Shown in pieces: positions 56,984 through 64,000 of a stretch of DNA of 64,000 nucleotides; the first letter of the stretch is position 1, and each line of letters starts with the position of its first letter. The stretch is from Nageia nagi. Taxonomy: Eukaryota > Pinophyta. The notes below the pieces were generated by a model that was given only the letters and a program-made list of their open reading frames with translations, had not been told where the DNA came from and did no database searches. The stretch spans positions 180,854,001 through 180,918,000 of the forward strand of contig JBITNC010000001.1 of assembly GCA_050084985.1 (NCBI GenBank), in the 5' to 3' direction. Position numbers and translations under genes: made by a program.

Positions 56984-59950
56984 GCAATGTGATGGGCAAC
57001 ATACCCAACACCATATTTCAAAAACTGGCTTGAAGTCCATCACATTCAGCAGCCTTAATGGTATAAATTCTGTACATGGTCCTCTTGATTTTACCCCGAG
57101 GAAAAAAGGGAACATGTTGAAGAGGATGATATATTAATGGTAGGCTGGCTTGGGCCATTGTGCAAGGAATTGGTATGAGAGACCTAGATGTGAAGGTCAA
57201 TGCATGTAGAAGGGGGTTGTTGAGGAAGAAGGTTGTGCTAAAAGGCTTTAGTAGAGTGATGGAGAGCATCTAGAAGTTCACAATGCTTAATGGCAATAAC
57301 CTTTTGTTTCTTGTGTTGAATGAAAAATTTGTCGCCCCTTTGTGTGGATGTTTCAAAACAGGCTTATGGTAAGGACAAGCTGGAGCTTCTGATTCATACA
57401 TTTACATTCTTCATCATACCAATCGGAAAGGAATCAAGGGCAGCATACCATAAAGTTTGAAAATGGAATTCACAATTTGTTGCTGTGGTGGAATTGAGGG
57501 AAACGTATTTGAACATTAGTTGGGAGAGATGGACATCGTAATTATTGCCATCCCAAGAATCAAACCAAAAATAGGATGACAAGCAGGACTAGACATGGGA
57601 GGAAGAAAAGAGGAAGATAACGAAAAAGGGGATATCTAAGGAGAAAATCAATGTTGCATGATGAACATGATGAAGTTGACTAGAAGTAGAAACATGAAAG
57701 CAGTGGCTATTAAGAAGCATGGGCCTGTTGATAAGGACATAGTCAACCACACTTGGATCTCATCTGTGCAGAAAACATGTAAACTTGTATAGGTCTCGAA
57801 AGCAAGGAAGCCTGTTGAGTATCAAGAGGCCATACAACATATACAATCAAAGCAAATGTTTCCCTCAAGCAGCGTTAAAGCTTTCTTGTAGAGTACATTA
57901 GAGGGTTAAAAGACAAAAATAGTAGAGTGAATGCTTTTGTAACCAAAGTTCACTTGGAAGACCAAAACAAAGGGTTCTTGTTTAGCACGGTTCATGCTAA
58001 AAGAGGATTTCTGAGCCAACAATATTATTAATGGGGATGCATTTTGATGTCATTGTAGCTGGATGCTTCTGTGCTAACGCTAGTATAAGGGTGATATGAA
58101 CCAAACAAATTAAGTTTAAGAACGATACATGATAAGATAAAGATGTAGTTTATCCAGAAGTAGAAGATTATACAATATCAAAAAAGCAAACAAAGTTGAT
58201 AGACAAACCTTCTATTTTTGACCTAGATGTTGAAAAGGAGGAACGAAACATGGGAAACAGATGAAGAAAAGAGACGTGATCAAATAAGCAGTGTAAAAGT
58301 CCATTCCCTTGTGTTGAAAATTGTAATCCTCCAAAACCATGCATCACTTCTTTAAAAGATTTTGGATTTGAACTCCATAGGATAGGTCGTGATCATGTCT
58401 AGACGAAAGTGCAAATGTGAAAAGTGTTGGGAAATGGAACAAGGTAAGGTGGGGGGACTCTTTGGCTTACTTCTGGTATCCAAAGATCCCTATGCAAGCA
58501 CCATAATCTACATGATTAGATTATTAAAAATACAAAATGGGCCTCTTTCTGGAATTCTGTGATATTGCAACTGGTGGGGCTCAAGTGAAAAGGGAGGTTT
58601 GGGGTTCAAATTTTGTCTACTAGTAATAAATTTTTTGCATCAAAGTAGTTGGTTACTATAGCTTTAAATTTGTTACTGTTGGAATTTTCTTGATTTTAGC
58701 ACTTGTTTGCTTCCTTATTTTTGCAAGTTCAGTCACCATACCACATTTAATGTTTTCTATATTATGAATGGTGTTTCTTTTGTTCCCAAGAAAAATTGTG
58801 AGATTTCAGTTTTGCATATGGGGAGCTAATTATGGCACTGTAAAATTGGATGTACAAAAACATTGAAATAATGCAGTTTCTTGAAAAAACGTTTCTAGTT
58901 GATACCACATATATGCATCAAAGTATGATCATAATTTCCTCCCATTGTAGTCTAACAAGGGAATCTGAAGCTATTAAATTCCAGAATAGCTACAGTAGTC
59001 ATTTATGGGATAGAAGATGAAAGATGTGTTTATTAGCTACAAATGAGATGCATTCTCCTGTGTCATGGTTTACATACATGGTATTTATGAACTGAAAGAA
59101 AATCTATGAGTCTTGGCAGAAAATCATACCTGAAATTTTAGCACTTGAATAAGTATTTACTATTTAATGAAGAGAATCACTGTTGAGGGCTGATTCTTGG
59201 AAGTAATGCATTTTAGACTTTAGTAATCATCTGCAGGCTAATCACTATGTCCTTTTAGCTGCCATTTGCTTAGGCTTCTTGGGAAGAGTCTCCTTAGAGA
59301 ATTCTTTACGATGAGCAAGTGATATAATGAAGGCTAATTGCAAAAGAATAAATACTGCTTTTTGTTTTTTAGCTTACTCATCTCTAATTAGAAAATGGAA
59401 CATGAGAAGGTGCTTCCACTAAAGTAGGTGTGGATAGAAGACCAATTATCCATGGACGATGCAGATAATAACAACATGATACAATGTTCAAGTTTTCTAC
59501 TTCCATAAGGGGTTGCATTGTATGAGGTCTCTGACTTAAATAAAACCACAAAGGAATGCTTCTTAAAGATTTTTATCTTATCTCTATTGCTGCTTCAAAT
59601 TGGTAAGATTATGTTCTAAGAGCATAATTTGATTCATGTTAATTTGCTGTCATATATAACTATGTTTTTGTTTGTTCCAGTTTTTAGAAGCAGGATGGCT
59701 GTTAGTATGATGGATCTGATATCTTTGTTGAGATGCAGTCTGTTTTAACATGTATTTTTTCACCTATGTTAAATCATAGTTGTCTCTGGTAGTTTAAGAA
59801 GTTCTGATTTATTTTCTTCTGTACCTTACTCTACTTTAAAACCCCCAAAAAAATATTCAACAAGCTGTTCATAGGGTTTTGACGTTTGCTTACATACTTT
59901 ATAACTTGGAATATTAATTTTTTTAATATTCTTTTGTTATGCCATTCTAG
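56984..59950. other. Intronic sequence, nothing firmly recognised
   Basis: No supportable gene. A minus-strand frame at 57582-57394 ('YFWFDSWDGNNYDVHLSQL') and a following 'WYDEECK' phrase faintly recall non-LTR retrotransposon proteins, too weakly to call. The end is the polypyrimidine tract and ttctag acceptor of exon 3. Confidence 0.4.
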
Positions 59951-60248
59951 TGGCTAGTTGTTGGTGCAGGTGGCATTGGATGTGAAGTTATGAAAAACCT
60001 GATACTAATGGGCATTGGCTGCAGCCCAAATGGAAGCATAACAGTTTCTGATATGGATGATGTATCAAAACCAAACCTGACAAATCAAGTTTTATATCAA
60101 TTAGATGACTTGGGGCGATCTAAAACAGCAACAGCATCAAGGACTTTGCGTAAAATCAATCCTGCAGCCCAAGTTCGTGCTCTGCATGTTAAATTCAATG
60201 CGGAGTCCGAGAACATATTTGACTCATCCTTTTTTGATTCAATTAACG
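59951..60248 (+). CDS. E1-like enzyme, exon 3 (residues 510-608, active adenylation domain start)
   Basis: A 298-bp exon between ttctag and AACG|gtaaga, entered in phase 0 and left after one base. It encodes the nucleotide-binding start of the active adenylation domain: 'VVGAGGIGCEVMKN' (glycine loop, residues 512-525), then 'ITVSDMDDV' with the ribose-binding aspartate. The next segment reads 'KPNLTNQVLYQ' where E1 enzymes have an N-L-x-R-Q-F-L-F-R motif: the ATP-contacting arginine is Asn554 and the second arginine is Gln559. Lys567 ('RSKTATAS') is retained. It continues 'INPAAQVRAL' and ends near 'FFDSING', where family members lead into the 'ALDN' segment. The frame is intact and splice sites are strong. 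The rest of the gene lies beyond the window. Confidence 0.88.
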
Positions 60249-60741
60249 GTAAGATTGTAAGAATGTTATCTTGCTAAACATGTTATCAATCTTTATATAT
60301 CTATTACTGCTATTATGATTTAGAGTTACAATTCAACTTGTGATAGGTACTTATTGTACATTATTGTTTATTGTGAATGTTTAGGGTGCATATATGAACT
60401 GAGCTGTTCAGCATGCGCTCTCAGTATAACTGTGTTGCATTTGTCAGAGGATGTGTATCATAAGACTTTTCAAAAACTTGCCTGCCATCTTTTGCTCCAC
60501 TGTTCAAGTTTACTACAAGGGGTTACGTGTGTATATGTTTCTTTTTGTATGCATGCACACACGCATTAGCATATATGCACAGTCATACTTGTTCTATGGA
60601 TAGAGGTATATCCATCACATCTTCTCCTGTGCTTGGTTATTGTCTCCACACTACATACTCATGTGACATGTCCATGTCCATTTTTTTATTCTTCCATGTC
60701 TTTTTTCTACACATCCTCAATTGCAAATATGTTTATGCATT

Positions 60742-60973
60742 TACTAATGTGTATTTCAGAAGTCTTGTCCTTGGATTTTAGTGTAGCGTCCTCTCTTCTT
60801 CTTCAACGTGCATTTTATGTTTCCAAGGAAAACTCAATTGATTCCTATAAAGCGCCAAGCCATTTTCTAGGGGGTGCCGATAGAACCCTTATTGGTAACT
60901 CCACAATGGTTGATAATGTCATTTATCTATAAAGCTGATGGGAATTAGGGGTTCTTAACTTGCGTGTTTGCAG
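60742..60973 (+). repeat. Duplicated block, copy 1, with conserved short ORF
   Basis: About 230 bp from 'aatgtgtatttcag' to 'ttgcagttcat', repeated at 61943-62175. Contains a frame ending TAA at about 60932 (phrases 'SYKAPSHFLGGADRT', 'GNSTMVDNVIYL'), preceded by a 3' splice-like site. Product unknown. Confidence 0.75.
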
Positions 60974-61942
60974 TTCATTGCAATGTACCCAGTTTGATGT
61001 CCCTTTCATTTAATGCACATTAATGTTTTATCTGGATAAGGTGGAGTGGGATGTCCCTCTTCTTGGAGTAAATTGGTGTGTTTTGGTGTACTTAGGTGTG
61101 TTTTAAAATGATAATAAGGCATTATTAAATGTCCTCAATATTAGTAAATGTTTCTAGCATAATAAATGAGATCTCAAGGTGGAATTATAACACCTTAAAA
61201 GGGATGCTTAACTATATAAAGGTGCTTCTCATTTTGAAGGTAGATTTTTAATATTGCATTTGAACTTCATTTGGAGAGAGCGGTTGGACCAACATGTTTC
61301 CTATTTTTTATGGACGAAACCCTACAGAAGAAAGGTCTAGAGGATGAAAACCCTCTTGGATTTGAGAGCTTAAGGATGAAAACCCTTGAGTTCTCCATTG
61401 TTGGATCCATCCAGGTTCATATTTGAGCTTATCAATATTTTCTGCATTTAGATTTGAGGGTTTTGAGGCCCAATATTAGACATCCAGTTTTGGAAGGTGT
61501 GATTTCAATTCTTTGGCATCTCAGCCTTGCCTAGACTCAGACGCCAAGCAATAGAGAGGGTTTGTGATCAATTTTGTGGATCAGACGTCCATCCGTGAAG
61601 GTTTGGGAGTGCATTTTGTTCACCCAAAACTGGAAATGGAACTTCCCTAGTGGGATGTCCAGCATCTAGGGCTTGTTTTGTGTTGTTTTGAGGAAATTCT
61701 GTGATACTTCAGGTGTATAGTTTCTGATTTGCCTTGATCTGATTTGTACTGGAAATCTGAATTAATAAAACTGGTGTTGAGGTTGGTCTGCAATTTTCTG
61801 CATTTTTATTGGCATAAATACCTAGGGTTTGTTTAGATCTGCAATTTATGTCAATATTTATTCAGATCTGAAATTCTAAGGCACAATTTGAGTAGATCTG
61901 ATCATTTCTGGTATAAATTCTGGTTTTTCCTAGTTGGATTTA

Positions 61943-62175
61943 TTACAAATGTGTATTTCAGAAGTCTTGTCCTTGGATTTTAGGGGAGCTTCCTCTCTTC
62001 TTCTTCAACATGCATTTTGTGTTTACAAGGAAAACTCAATCAATTCCTATAAAACCCCAAGCCATTTTCTAGGTGGTGCTGACAGAATCCTTACTGGTAA
62101 CTCCACAATGGTCGATAACATCATATATCTATAAAGCTGATGGGAATTAAGAGTTCTTAACTTGCCTTCTTGCAG
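61943..62175 (+). repeat. Duplicated block, copy 2
   Basis: Second copy, offset by about 1.2 kb, in the same orientation. The frame stays open and ends at the same codon ('SYKTPSHFLGGADRI', 'GNSTMVDNIIYL'). Many substitutions fall at third codon positions. Confidence 0.75.
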
Positions 62176-64000
62176 TTCATATTTGCTTTTATATATAAGT
62201 AACTCCTCTCATATTGTTGTACCTTTAAGGATGTATAATCATAAGTAATACTCTACTGTGGACATGCTTGGATGTCATTGTTTATTGTGCTTTTGATACC
62301 TTTGTACCATCTTAGAGGTTCATGGACCTCAATATAATTACTATATTTTCCCCTTATTGTTCAGGAGAAATAAGAGGGGCTTGCATTTCAAGGGATAGTA
62401 TCAGGGATCCATTATAGAGTTGTACTGTAGCTTGCTAATTTCAGAGGCCAATGTTTAAATATTAGAACCAGTAGTGACTTGACATACATAAGGTGATATC
62501 AGAGCTTAAAACTAGCTTAGAGTTTGTAAAACAAAAGAAAATAAATCAGGGTACATCTATGTATGCCTGTGGTCTAATTCTTTCTTTGTGGTATCTTCTA
62601 ATGCTATTGAGAGGCTTCACTATCCACGTTTACATATGACTTAATTGTTTGGATGAATTGTAGGCCTTCAATTTTTGTCATGGATTGAATAAGATGTTTG
62701 TAAAGGATCTCCTTCAAAAAACTAAATCTTCTGTGAAATTTCTTGTTTAAACCAAATTCATTTAACAAATGCAAATGCTATATCTCTTGAAGTTTTTCAC
62801 ATACTGTGTTTTATTCCATGTGATTCTTCTAAACCTCCTGCCATTTATCCATGTTCATTTTGATGCTTAGATTTCTATTTAGTATTTACTATTGTCTAAA
62901 TGTTCTTGCGATTCAGAACTTTTTGTACTTAAATTGGGAATGTGCCGCTTGTTTGGCTCAAACAATGAATTGCACAAGTGTTTTTTCAGATGGTGAGGGA
63001 CGTACCTGAAATATACATACGTGGAAAAGAAAAGATGCCATTTATCATATGTGAATGGAGGACGTAATAAATTTTCTTGGTGATGTTCTTATGTGTATGT
63101 CAAGCAATAACTTTACACCATGTTAACCAGTCTTGTGTAGATCACTTGCAATGCCAAATTATATGATGCCTGTATTTGTATGAGCGAGCAGTCCTCTTGT
63201 GTGTGTTGGTTGGGTAGTTGGTCATGTTATATACTGGTACCTCTACTTTACCTCCTCAATGCACTTGCTTGATACAAGTTTCAGAAAATTGGCATTGCAA
63301 AACTAACAACCAAGCATAAAGTGACAATTTTATATGGAGATGATGTAGAATGCTTCTTTTTGAAGGCATTTTGGACATTCAATTCTGTGTTGTCACAGCT
63401 TCTTTTATGCTCGAATATCATGGTGGTGCCTAGCATGGCCACTTTTTCATATTATTTCTATATGCTTTTGAAGTCACATGGAATTCATTGATGGTTGGAT
63501 TTCATCCAAAGAGATACTAGTTTCAAAAGATGATGGTTTGGTCACATAAATTCCTTTATTTATTCCATGCAATACAGAGAATCAAAGACTTCCTTATTAG
63601 GCCTTTGTTCAAGGACTAGTCATTTCTAAGAAACAATGAGCTTGCCCTTTCATGAACAAAAAGCATACTTTGCTCATTTTTGGACTATTATGTCTACTCT
63701 TTTTAAGTTACTTTATCCTTTCCTGCTATGAATTCGTATTGAATTTTAACTTATGCAATTCAGAGTCTCTAGGTGTTATATTGTCTTATGTTTATGATAT
63801 TAGAGATACTTCATGGAAGGCCCTGATGTGTTGTAAATCTTGTGACATTTTTTGAAGAACCTTACTGCCTCTGCCAATTTTGATTTGTTAGATGGACATG
63901 AAGTTGCGAAATATAGTATTTAAAAATGGCTACTTTGTATTTTTCATGTTTCCACTGGGACACGTTCCCCCCTCTGGAATAGCTGTTCTTGTCGTTCCCC

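Larger units (their letters stand above)
39482..59950 (+). other. Intron 2 of the E1-like gene (20,469 bp)
   Basis: Bounded by gtaaaa at 39482 and ttctag at 59945-59950, phase 0. It contains ORF1 copy 2, the copia element, a gene-like pseudogene and an LTR. About 39482-41099 is AT-rich, and I see nothing in it. Confidence 0.85.
60249..64000 (+). other. Intron 3 of the E1-like gene, incomplete
   Basis: Starts gtaaga. I found no exon encoding the next E1 segment before 64000. It contains the duplicated blocks at 60742 and 61943; the spacer between them (about 60975-61940) looks LTR- or leader-like but lacks clear ends. From about 62180 to 64000 nothing is recognised. Confidence 0.7.

Noticed and set aside
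57394-57582. Possible non-LTR retrotransposon endonuclease or RT fragment on the minus strand
   Set aside because: Only a few residues recall such proteins; no catalytic motif or longer chain of frames supports it.
60890-60932. Next E1 exon suggested by the 'VDNV' phrase
   Set aside because: The surrounding residues do not fit the E1 'ALDNVxAR' segment, the frame ends shortly after, and the block is duplicated.

Overview
This is nuclear DNA from a seed plant, probably a gymnosperm. It is AT-rich, has no bacterial-style gene packing, and carries one host gene whose introns exceed 20 kb and are filled with old, nested LTR retrotransposons. The species assignment is inference; the intron size and repeat content are seen directly.

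Host gene. One protein-coding gene can be supported on the + strand: the 5' part of an E1-like (ubiquitin-activating family) enzyme. Exon 1 (13920-15275) encodes the inactive adenylation half and the first catalytic-cysteine half-domain. Exon 2 is 39311-39481 and exon 3 is 59951-60248; exon 3 starts the active adenylation domain. The catalytic-cysteine, remaining adenylation and ubiquitin-fold parts must lie beyond 64000. Splice sites are canonical and the frame is open throughout. An arginine that is near-invariant in the ATP-binding motif is asparagine here.

Upstream flank (1-13.9 kb). Two diverged + strand copies of a plant-mobile-domain plus coiled-coil gene lie at about 0.7-2.8 kb and 8.8-10.4 kb. 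Two copies of one retrotransposon gag region lie in opposite orientations at about 3.9-6.4 kb and 11.3-12.0 kb. The rest is AT-rich sequence in which I recognise nothing.

Intron 1 (24.0 kb). A heavily decayed + strand Ty3/gypsy element (about 16.4-21.1 kb) is interrupted by a solo LTR with a perfect 5-bp target duplication. A - strand chromodomain-type Ty3/gypsy element (element A, about 22.9-38 kb) is split by a 10.6-kb - strand insertion (element B, 23380-33938). Element B has a pol in which an RNase H domain precedes the reverse transcriptase, a long unrecognised ORF family ('ORF1'), and an LTR containing an array of short palindromic stem-loop units.

Intron 2 (20.5 kb). A second ORF1 copy (- strand, about 41.1-53.4 kb) is split by an almost complete Ty1/copia element (41916-50903) with 503-bp LTRs, a primer-binding site and a perfect target duplication. 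A + strand spliced-gene-like pseudogene (54.4-55.7 kb) sits just upstream of an LTR (56054-56983).

Intron 3 (from 60249) contains an about 1.2-kb duplication whose two copies keep the same short ORF.

Most identifiable retroelements in the introns are antisense to the E1 gene. No rRNA, tRNA or CRISPR locus was seen.
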